A DNA stretch of 12,115 bases from CAYSDH01 sp964429805 (GTDB lineage Bacteria; Bacteroidota; Bacteroidia; Flavobacteriales_D; JABDKJ01), in assembly GCA_964429805.1 (NCBI GenBank), contig CAYSDH010000085.1, forward strand, positions 1 through 12,115, in the 5' to 3' direction. The notes beneath the pieces are model-generated. The model ran no database searches. It was not told where the DNA came from and saw only the letters and a program-made list of their open reading frames with translations. Each line of letters begins with the position of its first letter. Position 1 is the stretch's first letter. The position numbers were made by a program, and so were the translations under genes. Shown here in pieces: positions 6,955-12,115 of this stretch.

Positions 6955-6987
6955 AGCCCGATTCTCAATGAGAATCGGGCTTTTTTT
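6955..6987 (+). terminator. Rho-independent terminator (copy 2)
   Basis: Identical in stem and loop to the terminator at 6494: AGCCCGATTCTC (6955-6966), AAT loop, GAGAATCGGGCT (6970-6981), then seven T (6981-6987). No recognised plus-strand gene lies between the two copies, so either an unannotated transcript ends here or the copy was duplicated. It insulates the following gene, whose ATG is 34 bases downstream. Confidence 0.9.
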
Positions 6988-7021
6988 ATGCGTGTGATGC
7001 GAATTCGTTTTCTTTGTGCCG

Positions 7022-7255
7022 ATGAGAAAAATTAAGTTGATATGGGACATGCATGGACCAGACAGTGCACAGACCGCTGCTCACCATGCACGACATCTTG
7101 GAGAATTTGCGCTTAAGGAAGACATCAGTCAGTTTGGCTGCGATAGCGAATCGATTTCAGAGAGGCATCACATCGCTTTTCTCATTGTAGAAGAAAAAGA
7201 CATGATTACCGTGCGTGATGCGCTGAGACCAGCCCGCGCCCAAGTTGCTGAATGA
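7022..7255 (+). CDS. Small conserved-looking protein of unknown function (77 aa)
   Basis: The ATG at 7022 starts MRKIKLIWDMHGPDSAQTAA; a GTG two codons upstream (7016) is possible but less natural. The sequence alternates a strand (KIKLIWDM, 3-10), a His-rich helix (AQTAAHHARHLGEFALKE, 16-33), a linker, a second strand HHIAFLIVEEKD (49-60) and a C-terminal helix (ITVRDALRPAR, 62-72). This is a compact alpha/beta fold like small ferredoxin-like or dimeric barrel proteins. Five His (His11, His21, His22, His25 and the 49-50 pair region) could bind metal, but that is speculation. I recall similar proteins in Bacteroidota without a name. The stop is followed after one base by the start of the SDR gene, so the two are almost certainly co-transcribed and translationally coupled. 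Confidence 0.75.
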   Translation: MRKIKLIWDMHGPDSAQTAAHHARHLGEFALKEDISQFGCDSESISERHHIAFLIVEEKDMITVRDALRPARAQVAE

Positions 7256-7256
7256 C

Positions 7257-8015
7257 ATGACTAAAACAATACTCGTTACCGGAGCCACATCAGGATTTGG
7301 GAAGGCCATTGCCATCAAATTTGCCGAGGCAGGAAACAGAATAATCATTACCGGAAGAAGAGAAGAAAGACTCAACAGTCTCAGCGCAAAACTGCGCGCA
7401 GAATACAAGGTTGACGTCACCTCACTCTGCTTTGACGTGCGTGACTTGAGCGCTACAGAATCCGCCATTTCCTCGTTGACTGAAGAATGGAAAAAAATAG
7501 ATGTGCTAGTCAACAATGCCGGGCTGGCATCTGGTCTAGACTTTCTGCAAGACGGGGCCACCGAAGATTGGGACAAGATGATTGACACCAATGTAAAAGG
7601 GCTTCTATACGTTTCTAAGCAGATTATACCACTTATGATTGACCAAAAGCAGGGTCACATCATCAACATAGGCTCAACAGCTGGCAAAGAAGTGTATGCG
7701 CGCGGAAACGTTTACTGTGCCAGTAAACATGCTGTAGATGCTATCACCAAAGGCATGCGAATAGACCTGCTTGGCAAAGGGATAAAAGTAACGCAGATTG
7801 CGCCAGGTGCGGCAGAGACCGAGTTTTCTGAAGTCCGCTTTCACGGAGACACCGAAAGAGCCAAGGCCGCCTATGCTGGATACGAACCTATGAATGCTAA
7901 AGACATAGCCGAACTGACGTATTACGTCACTACCCTTCCGAAAAATTTGTGTGTTAATGATCTAGTTGTAACTTGCCTGAGCCAAGCAAATAGCTTTTAT
8001 ACCGAAAAACTATGA
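7257..8015 (+). CDS. Short-chain dehydrogenase/reductase, YdfG-like (NADP-dependent hydroxy-acid dehydrogenase type)
   Basis: This is a cytoplasmic oxidoreductase of the classical SDR family. I use the ATG at 7257, one base after the previous stop, giving 252 aa. A TTG at 7245 would add MLND and overlap the previous gene. The Rossmann motif TGATSGFG is at 8-15, and GRR at 33-35 after the second strand favours NADP(H). NNAG follows at 86-89, and the catalytic tetrad is Asn112, Ser140, Tyr153 and Lys157 (YCASK). The IAPGAAETEF loop (171-180) and the C-terminal VNDLVV...QAN region resemble E. coli YdfG, which oxidises L-allo-threonine, serine and other 3-hydroxy acids. The family assignment is firm; the substrate is inferred only. 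It appears to be in an operon with the 77-aa protein upstream and the membrane protein 21 bases downstream. Confidence 0.93.
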   Translation: MTKTILVTGATSGFGKAIAIKFAEAGNRIIITGRREERLNSLSAKLRAEYKVDVTSLCFDVRDLSATESAISSLTEEWKKIDVLVNNAGLASGLDFLQDGATEDWDKMIDTNVKGLLYVSKQIIPLMIDQKQGHIINIGSTAGKEVYARGNVYCASKHAVDAITKGMRIDLLGKGIKVTQIAPGAAETEFSEVRFHGDTERAKAAYAGYEPMNAKDIAELTYYVTTLPKNLCVNDLVVTCLSQANSFYTEKL

Positions 8016-8036
8016 CAACTATTCAACCACTCTTAG

Positions 8037-8693
8037 ATGCACGAATCAATCAAAATCTTGCATGCCACTGCAGGACTTTTCATCGGTATAACTGGACTAC
8101 TACAAGCAGTTTTACCTAAAGGCGGAAGACGACATAGAACAATTGGTAGACTCTATTTCTGGAGCTGGCCACTTGTGTTAATTACTGGTGCAATGATGGG
8201 CAGTCCGCTCATCACCCTTTTTGGAATCTTAGGTTTTTACATGGCTTTCACCGGCTTCAGGCTGGCTTCCAAAAGAAAAATCTGCAAGAAGTTTATTGAT
8301 AAGCTGGTCATAATAGTATGCATCATTCTCGCATTGGTGACGCTGGGCTGGGGAATTAGCCTCATCATAGGAGGCGAATATTTTGGAGTGGTTGCCGCAG
8401 TCTTTGGCGTCATTTTTTCAATCACCACCATCTCTGACTACCTCGATTTTATAGCCGGCAAAAAAGTCAGAAAGCATAGTGGGCAGAAAAAACAATGGTA
8501 TTTCGAGCACATCACCAGAATGTACGTCTCATACATTGCTGCGCTGACCGCATTCACGGTCATTCAAAAAATATTTACGAGCACCTATCTGAACTGGTTG
8601 CTTCCCACAGTAATAGGCACTCTCTTGATTATCATCTCTCAGCGTTTCTTTTCACAGAAGATGGAGAAGAAGGAAGTTGCACGAAAATCTTAG
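8037..8693 (+). CDS. Multi-pass membrane protein (about 7 helices), unknown function
   Basis: The 218-aa protein has hydrophobic segments at about 6-26, 38-54, 57-74, 88-110, 113-133, 160-178 and 185-202. The first begins ILHATAGLFIGITGLLQAV with His9, followed by a basic loop KGGRRHRTIGRLYFW containing His33. A second basic loop (140-155, KKVRKHSGQKKQW) and HITRMYVSYIA (His158) follow. The pattern of a His in the first helix followed by 'GG..HR..GR.yfw' resembles the DUF2306-like membrane proteins, which look like small cytochrome b561-type proteins; heme binding is not shown. The C-terminus is basic and cytoplasmic (positive-inside). It follows the SDR gene by 21 bases and probably belongs to the same transcript. 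The ATG at 8037 is the first start in the frame with a good N-terminal helix. Confidence 0.8.
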   Translation: MHESIKILHATAGLFIGITGLLQAVLPKGGRRHRTIGRLYFWSWPLVLITGAMMGSPLITLFGILGFYMAFTGFRLASKRKICKKFIDKLVIIVCIILALVTLGWGISLIIGGEYFGVVAAVFGVIFSITTISDYLDFIAGKKVRKHSGQKKQWYFEHITRMYVSYIAALTAFTVIQKIFTSTYLNWLLPTVIGTLLIIISQRFFSQKMEKKEVARKS

Positions 8694-8761
8694 CTGCAGT
8701 TTTTCACGGTAGGCATAGGTAAAACGAACCATGAGCAAACAAATAGCCATTATTCACTTTG

Positions 8762-8769
8762 TAAATTTG
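8762..8769 (+). promoter_or_regulatory. Possible -7 box (TAAATTTG) before the hydrolase lipoprotein
   Basis: An exact TAnnTTTG match lies nine bases before the preferred ATG at 8779. No TTG lies at the expected -33 spacing, so support is partial. If used, the leader would be only about four bases. It supports the start at 8779 rather than the upstream in-frame ATG at 8731, which would place the signal peptide behind 16 extra residues. Confidence 0.35.
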
Positions 8770-8778
8770 AATACACGT

Positions 8779-9525
8779 ATGAAGTTTAAATATCTCTCTT
8801 TCTGTTTTTTTCTATTCTCTTTCATGATGGCTTGTCAAGCCAATGATAAAGGGAGCTACACCATCAGCTCAAGCGATGGACTGGACATTACGCTGCAAGC
8901 CTACCTCACTGATGACTTGGAGGCACCGTTTATTCTTCTTTGCCATCAGGCGGGCTGGAGCAGAGGAGAGTACACCGAGATTGCTCCGCAACTCAATGAG
9001 ATGGGGTATAACTGTATCGCCATGGATCAGCGCTCTGGCGGGGAAATCAATGGAGTGAAAAACGAAACGTATGAGCGTGCTGCGAAGAAAGGCCTGTCAA
9101 CAAAATTTGTAGATGCGGTGCCAGACATAGAGACTGTGATGACCCACATCATAGAGCAGTATGAACAAGAGAATATCATCTTGTGGGGCAGCTCTTACAG
9201 CTCTTCAATCGTTTTGTATCTCGCTACGGTGCATCCAGACATAGTCCACTCTGTGTTGAGTTTTGCTCCTGGCGATTATTTTATGATAGACGACAAGCAC
9301 TTTTCTGAATACGCTAAAAAAGTGACCGTTCCGGTATTTATGACTTCTGCTCGAAACGAAAAAGAGCAGTGTACTCCAATTTTTGAAGCGATACCAGGAG
9401 ACCAGAAATCGTACTACTTACCTGAAGGAAAAGGTTACCACGGCTCACGCGCCCTTTGGAAAAAACATGAAGGGAATGAACTCTACTGGGAAGCCGTCAT
9501 TCAGTTTCTGACCGCCCACGACTGA
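8779..9525 (+). CDS. Alpha/beta-hydrolase lipoprotein
   Basis: I prefer the ATG at 8779 because it gives a short lipoprotein signal (MKFKYLSFCFFLFSFMMAC, anchor Cys19); the ATG at 8731 adds 16 residues before it. The 248-aa protein has the early strand and oxyanion region FILLCHQAG (51-59), then NCIAMDQRSGG (78-88), the nucleophile elbow WGSSYSSS with Ser139 (136-143; GxSxS rather than GxSxG), a likely acid around VFMTSARNEKE (196-206, Glu204), and the catalytic His231 in GYHGSRALW. This layout fits the dienelactone-hydrolase-like branch of the superfamily. It is anchored in the periplasm or outer membrane. The substrate is unknown; an ester or peptide hydrolase is plausible. Its 3' end overlaps the convergent MATE gene by 29 bases. 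Confidence 0.88.
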   Translation: MKFKYLSFCFFLFSFMMACQANDKGSYTISSSDGLDITLQAYLTDDLEAPFILLCHQAGWSRGEYTEIAPQLNEMGYNCIAMDQRSGGEINGVKNETYERAAKKGLSTKFVDAVPDIETVMTHIIEQYEQENIILWGSSYSSSIVLYLATVHPDIVHSVLSFAPGDYFMIDDKHFSEYAKKVTVPVFMTSARNEKEQCTPIFEAIPGDQKSYYLPEGKGYHGSRALWKKHEGNELYWEAVIQFLTAHD

Positions 9526-10882
9526 GGTATTTTGAAATCTGATGATTAAACCTCCAGGTGTTTAATATCGCGGAGACGGTGAGGCCAATCAACAATCCTA
9601 GCCACACGCCTATATAGCCCATGTCATATTTAAACGCTGCCAAGTAACTGAATGGCAAGGCAATGCAGAGGTAAGAAATGAAGGTAATCAAGGTAGGCAC
9701 CTTTATGTCTTGCATCCCTCGCAACGCTCCTATGGCCACTACCTGTATACCATCAGAAAGCTGAAACAGGGCTGCAACAGAAAGCAATACTGCCGAAATC
9801 CCTATGACAGACTCGTCTGAGATGTAGAGTGTCGGAATCCAAAAACGCAAAAGCATAAAGAGTAAACCTGTCACTCCCATAAACAACACGGCCTGATATA
9901 TTGCCGACCGACCAGACTTTTTCATAGATAGGTAGTCTGCCTGACCTAGACTCTTTCCTACACGAATGGTGGCCGCGGTTGAAAGCCCCATGCAAATCAT
10001 AAACGTAGCGCTCACCACGTTGATAGTGACTTGATGAGCCGCTTGCTCGTCTGGTCCAATCACCCCCATCATTAAGGCGGCTCCGGCAAAAGCGCCAATC
10101 TCAAAAAGCATTTGAAAGGATGTAGGAAGGCCGATTGCCATCAGACTCTTTACGACTTTCCACGAATAACTATCAAGACGCATGGCCTTCACATGGTCCC
10201 AGATTCTGGTGCCCAGTGATGTGACTTTATTCCATTTCCAGAGGATTAGAATCAGAGAAAAAGTCATCACCGTGCGCGCTATAAACGTACCGATGGCCGC
10301 ACCCTCAAGGCCCATGACTGGCGCACCGAAGTGACCAAAGATTAAGACATAATTGGCACAAATGTTTACCACATTGCCTATTAGCATAGCGATTACCGGA
10401 GGACGCGTCTCGCTCAACCCTTCAGACAACCCTCTAAACGAATAGAAAACCATGAACGGAATCAAACTGTACATGTTGATTCTCAAATATGGAATCGCCT
10501 CTTGCACCACCGTGGGGTCCTGACCCAGCAAATGAATGAACGGTAACGACCACTCCACGAGTACGATAGAAAAGATGGCCGCAAGTAGATTAATCAGCAG
10601 ACTGTGCTTAAAACTCCGCGATACGGTAGCCGAATCTCCAGCACCGTCTGCTTCAGAAACTAGAGGCTGCAGCGCCATACCAATTCCTAAAATCGAAATA
10701 AAAAAAACGATGTACAGCGAGAGTGCCAGAGAAATGCCAGCCAAAGGAATCTTACCTAACACTCCGACCATCAGATTGTCAGCCACGTTTACAGAAATCT
10801 GCCCTAGTTGCCCCAGCATGATTGGCACAGCTAACTTTAAGTTAGCGCGAAAGTCTTGTCGATATGCTGATAGGAAGCTCAA
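9497..10882 (-). CDS. MATE family multidrug/Na+ (or H+) antiporter, NorM-like
   Basis: This inner-membrane pump would export cationic drugs or metabolites in exchange for Na+ or H+. At 461 aa with about 12 hydrophobic segments it is full length. The two halves carry the MATE signatures: PIMLGQLGQISVNVADNLMVG (20-40), MGLEGAAIGTFIAR (190-203), the second-half AAHQVTINVVSATFMICMG (271-289) with STAATIRVGKSLGQ (291-304), and RGMQDIKVPTLITF (388-401). I take the TTG at 10882 (minus) as the start. The frame closes upstream at a TAG about 30 bases further on, with no ATG in between, and the first internal ATG would remove the first helix. The last residues (SRGRSETE) extend into the region antisense to the hydrolase 3' end. 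The upstream TACCTTCG (one mismatch to TAnnTTTG) six bases before the start is a weak promoter candidate. The substrate cannot be inferred. Confidence 0.95.
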   Translation of the reverse strand: MSFLSAYRQDFRANLKLAVPIMLGQLGQISVNVADNLMVGVLGKIPLAGISLALSLYIVFFISILGIGMALQPLVSEADGAGDSATVSRSFKHSLLINLLAAIFSIVLVEWSLPFIHLLGQDPTVVQEAIPYLRINMYSLIPFMVFYSFRGLSEGLSETRPPVIAMLIGNVVNICANYVLIFGHFGAPVMGLEGAAIGTFIARTVMTFSLILILWKWNKVTSLGTRIWDHVKAMRLDSYSWKVVKSLMAIGLPTSFQMLFEIGAFAGAALMMGVIGPDEQAAHQVTINVVSATFMICMGLSTAATIRVGKSLGQADYLSMKKSGRSAIYQAVLFMGVTGLLFMLLRFWIPTLYISDESVIGISAVLLSVAALFQLSDGIQVVAIGALRGMQDIKVPTLITFISYLCIALPFSYLAAFKYDMGYIGVWLGLLIGLTVSAILNTWRFNHQISKYLSRGRSETE

Positions 10883-10941
10883 AGCGGTCGAAGGTATGTA
10901 TTGTAAGCAAGGCTATGTCATCTATTCAGTACATTAGAGCC

Positions 10942-11394
10942 ATGTCTTGGAACAATCTGAAAGCGCAACACAAATTCTGGATATGGATTCCCATCCTCCT
11001 TATAGTGGGTTTTGTGTTAAATATTGACTTTGACCTGCACGTGAAGAATGTAATTGGGAATTTCTCTTCGGTGAAGATGGCTATTCTACTGTCTGTATTC
11101 CTTTTCTTCTCTGGTCTTGGCTATTTGATTCCGAAACTCAATGAGTACATGACCAAAACTCACTTAAAGCTCACTTTTATCGGTATGCTGATTTCACTTT
11201 TTTTCTTCATCTGGCTTGCTGTGATGTTTAACGGAGAAGAGTCTAGAGTACTTCAAGTCGCCAAAATTGAATCAGGAATGGATGGCAGATTAGTGCTTGG
11301 AATAATTGCAGGAATTATCGTGCAATCTTTTGGTGCACTGGCCTATATTCTCAACCTGATTACGGGTCTTTTTTTTAGTCAGCATTTTAAGTGA
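10942..11394 (+). CDS. Four-helix membrane protein of unknown function (150 aa)
   Basis: I start at the ATG at 10942 (MSWNNLKAQHKFWIW). The frame is open upstream to 10864, but a longer start would run into the 5' end of the divergent MATE gene; the ATG at 10915 is also possible (nine extra residues). Hydrophobic segments lie at about 12-28, 44-63, 76-96 and 115-137, the last continuing with a further hydrophobic run to about 146. The N-terminus is short and hydrophilic with charged residues on both sides, and a conserved-looking loop GEESRVLQVAKIESGMDG (98-115) sits between helices 3 and 4. There is no signal cleavage site, cofactor motif or family that I recognise. It diverges from the MATE gene with about 60 bases between the two starts. 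Confidence 0.65.
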   Translation: MSWNNLKAQHKFWIWIPILLIVGFVLNIDFDLHVKNVIGNFSSVKMAILLSVFLFFSGLGYLIPKLNEYMTKTHLKLTFIGMLISLFFFIWLAVMFNGEESRVLQVAKIESGMDGRLVLGIIAGIIVQSFGALAYILNLITGLFFSQHFK

Positions 11395-11476
11395 CCACAT
11401 GCTTGTTGGTAGTACATAATTCATGATGTAATTCTCTCTGCTTTTCGCAGTGCACACACCTTCTTTTTTCTGAACG

Positions 11477-11655
11477 ATTAGATGGCAATTTTTTGATTCG
11501 ATTTCGCTGTAAAATCAACTTGCTTTTAAGGCCCAAAAAGGCCGAAGTTAGGAGCAGAATAAATGGCCTTTTTCACGCTCAACCTTAAGCCTGAGTTGCG
11601 CATAACCACCCTCATTATCAAGCGCAATTGGAGGCTCATATTTTAGCCATCTAAT
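11477..11655. repeat. Inverted repeat bounding about 180 bp
   Basis: ATTAGATGGC at 11477-11486 and its exact complement GCCATCTAAT at 11646-11655 bound a 179-bp segment. A G precedes the first arm, and a further T-C follows the second. A second inverted repeat lies inside it. The layout is that of a small non-autonomous element or a long structured RNA, but no target-site duplication is clear. Confidence 0.35.
11535..11573. repeat. Hairpin AAAAAGGCC / GGCCTTTTT, bidirectional terminator-like
   Basis: AAAAAGGCC (11535-11543) pairs with GGCCTTTTT (11565-11573) across a 21-base loop. Having A's on one arm and T's on the other gives a T-run after a GC stem on both strands, as in bidirectional terminators, though the GC part is only four pairs. 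It lies 141 bases after the four-helix protein gene and could end that transcript. Confidence 0.35.
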
Positions 11656-11786
11656 TCTAATTTAGTCATAGGGTCGTGACGAATAAAGCCAATATATTGT
11701 TGGAATCTTACACGCGCACTTTCTGGACTTTAACAATGCCAAATGAGCAGCTCGATAACTAGGGCACGTAAATAGGCGCTCGTAAA

Positions 11787-11815
11787 ACTCGCTTATCTTG
11801 AGAAGCGTGGCGAGT
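11787..11815. repeat. Hairpin ACTCGC / GCGAGT
   Basis: Six pairs, ACTCGC (11787-11792) with GCGAGT (11810-11815), enclose a 17-base interior in which GCTT and AAGC can also pair as an alternative. Followed by CATTTT, it is a weak terminator candidate or part of a structured RNA. Confidence 0.3.
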
Positions 11816-11853
11816 CATTTTGTCTGGATTAAGCTGGAGACATTCATTCAAAT

Positions 11854-11871
11854 GCACATTGGAAAATGTGC
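11854..11871. repeat. Hairpin GCACATT-GGAA-AATGTGC with GNRA-type loop
   Basis: A perfect 7-bp stem (11854-11860 with 11865-11871) is closed by GGAA, which fits the stable GNRA tetraloop class. It lies 39 bases after the previous hairpin. Together they hint at a folded RNA, but no promoter or T-run fixes its ends. Confidence 0.35.
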
Positions 11872-11997
11872 CAAATACAAGACGAGTGTGTACTCATCAG
11901 TCACTTGACAGCCACACAGAACAGTCTTTCGTCTTTATCTTTAATTATTGTTAACCAGATATTTATATTTATTTAAATGAAGTTTTTGTTTAGATTA

Positions 11998-12115
11998 CTA
12001 GAACGTGGTGATCACTTTGCCTTTTAGCAATCCCCAACCATGATTGCTCCTCTTGTGCGATGTGTCAATGTGACAGACAACGACCTCATTGGAATTACGA
12101 ACACCGTTTCTACTC
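11998..12115 (-). CDS. Possible 3' end of a minus-strand gene, partial and uncertain
   Basis: On the minus strand an open frame enters from the right edge and ends at a TAG at 11998-12000, giving 38 residues ending in NHGWGLLKGKVITTF. The codons look ordinary and the C-terminus plausible. However, a plus-strand frame from the ATG at 12040 (MIAPLVRCVNVTDND...) is also open to the edge, and the two cannot both be right. Neither is recognised. More sequence to the right would settle it. Confidence 0.2.
   Translation of the reverse strand, partial: SRNGVRNSNEVVVCHIDTSHKRSNHGWGLLKGKVITTF

Larger units (their letters stand above)
11395..12115. other. Long region without an intact gene, rich in hairpins
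   Basis: About 720 bases contain no open frame of useful length on either strand except possibly the edge fragment at 11998-12115. It holds four notable structures, listed separately: a 10-bp inverted repeat spanning 11477-11655, a 9-bp hairpin inside it (11535-11573), a hairpin at 11787-11815, and a 7-bp GGAA-loop hairpin at 11854-11871. It does not show the conserved cores of tmRNA, RNase P RNA or SRP RNA that I know. The stretch 11935-11990 is very AT-rich and may hold a promoter for whatever lies beyond the right edge. The 16-codon frame at 11978 is too short to call. Confidence 0.5.

Noticed and set aside
6642..6956. Plus-strand 104-codon frame between the terminators
   Set aside because: No ribosome-binding or promoter context fits it, another frame overlaps it, and its end runs into the terminator stem. 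It looks like noncoding repeat sequence.
7157..7591. 144-codon minus-strand frame over the 77-aa gene and SDR
   Set aside because: It is antisense to two well-supported genes, with no motif of its own.
11750..11830. Possible tRNA or tRNA-like fold around the 11787-11815 hairpin
   Set aside because: No T-arm GTTCGA-type sequence, no acceptor stem and no anticodon arm of the right spacing were found.
11978..12028. 16-codon frame MKFLFRLLERGDHFAF near the right edge
   Set aside because: Too short, with no ribosome-binding or firm promoter evidence. Chance is enough to explain it.
1..12115. CRISPR array, phage or transposon genes, defence system, biosynthetic cluster
   Set aside because: No regularly spaced repeats, transposase or integrase motifs, nuclease/helicase pairs or synthase domains were seen. 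The intact genes are housekeeping, envelope or accessory enzymes.

Overview
The window looks like chromosomal DNA of a Bacteroidota bacterium, most likely of the Flavobacteriia. The evidence is a prmC-ligA-DUF6913-dapA gene string (DUF6913 is a Bacteroidota family), lipoproteins with short signal peptides ending in Ser-Cys or Ala-Cys, an exported beta-propeller protein with SBBP-like repeats, AT-rich starts without clear Shine-Dalgarno sequences, and TAnnTTTG-type -7 boxes. Base composition is moderate and even across the coding regions. I see no rRNA or tRNA gene, CRISPR array, transposase, integrase or phage gene.

Layout. Positions 1-577 (minus) hold the start of an exported beta-propeller protein that continues beyond the left edge. 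Positions 754-1128 (minus) hold a small lipoprotein of unknown function. Its apparent N-terminal extension runs into a palindrome-rich stretch (about 1141-1212) that looks like a dispersed repeat. Positions 1222-1434 form a divergent intergenic region with alternative hairpins, a tandem 10-bp direct repeat and two TACTTTTG boxes. Positions 1435-5797 (plus) hold a tightly packed operon: prmC (release factor methyltransferase), ligA (NAD-dependent DNA ligase), a DUF6913 protein and dapA (lysine/diaminopimelate synthesis). sodC (5842-6423), a lipoprotein Cu/Zn superoxide dismutase, follows.

A noncoding block lies at 6424-7021. It contains two copies of a 12-bp-stem rho-independent terminator, 461 bp apart, enclosing about 430 bp with no convincing gene. 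Next come a 77-aa unknown protein, an SDR oxidoreductase one base behind it, and a seven-helix membrane protein (7022-8693), then an alpha/beta-hydrolase lipoprotein (8779-9525). The hydrolase overlaps tail to tail, by 29 bp, with a MATE efflux pump on the minus strand (9497-10882). A four-helix membrane protein of unknown function (10942-11394) diverges from the MATE gene. The last 720 bp (11395-12115) carry no recognisable intact gene but several hairpins and inverted repeats, plus a possible 3' end of a minus-strand gene at the edge.

On function, the operon mixes translation termination, DNA replication/repair and cell-wall or amino-acid precursor synthesis, all housekeeping. The flanking genes are envelope or stress accessory genes. 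I found no clear new multi-gene system. The parts least explained are the terminator-flanked noncoding block, the leader upstream of prmC, the structured 3' region, and several unnamed small or membrane proteins.
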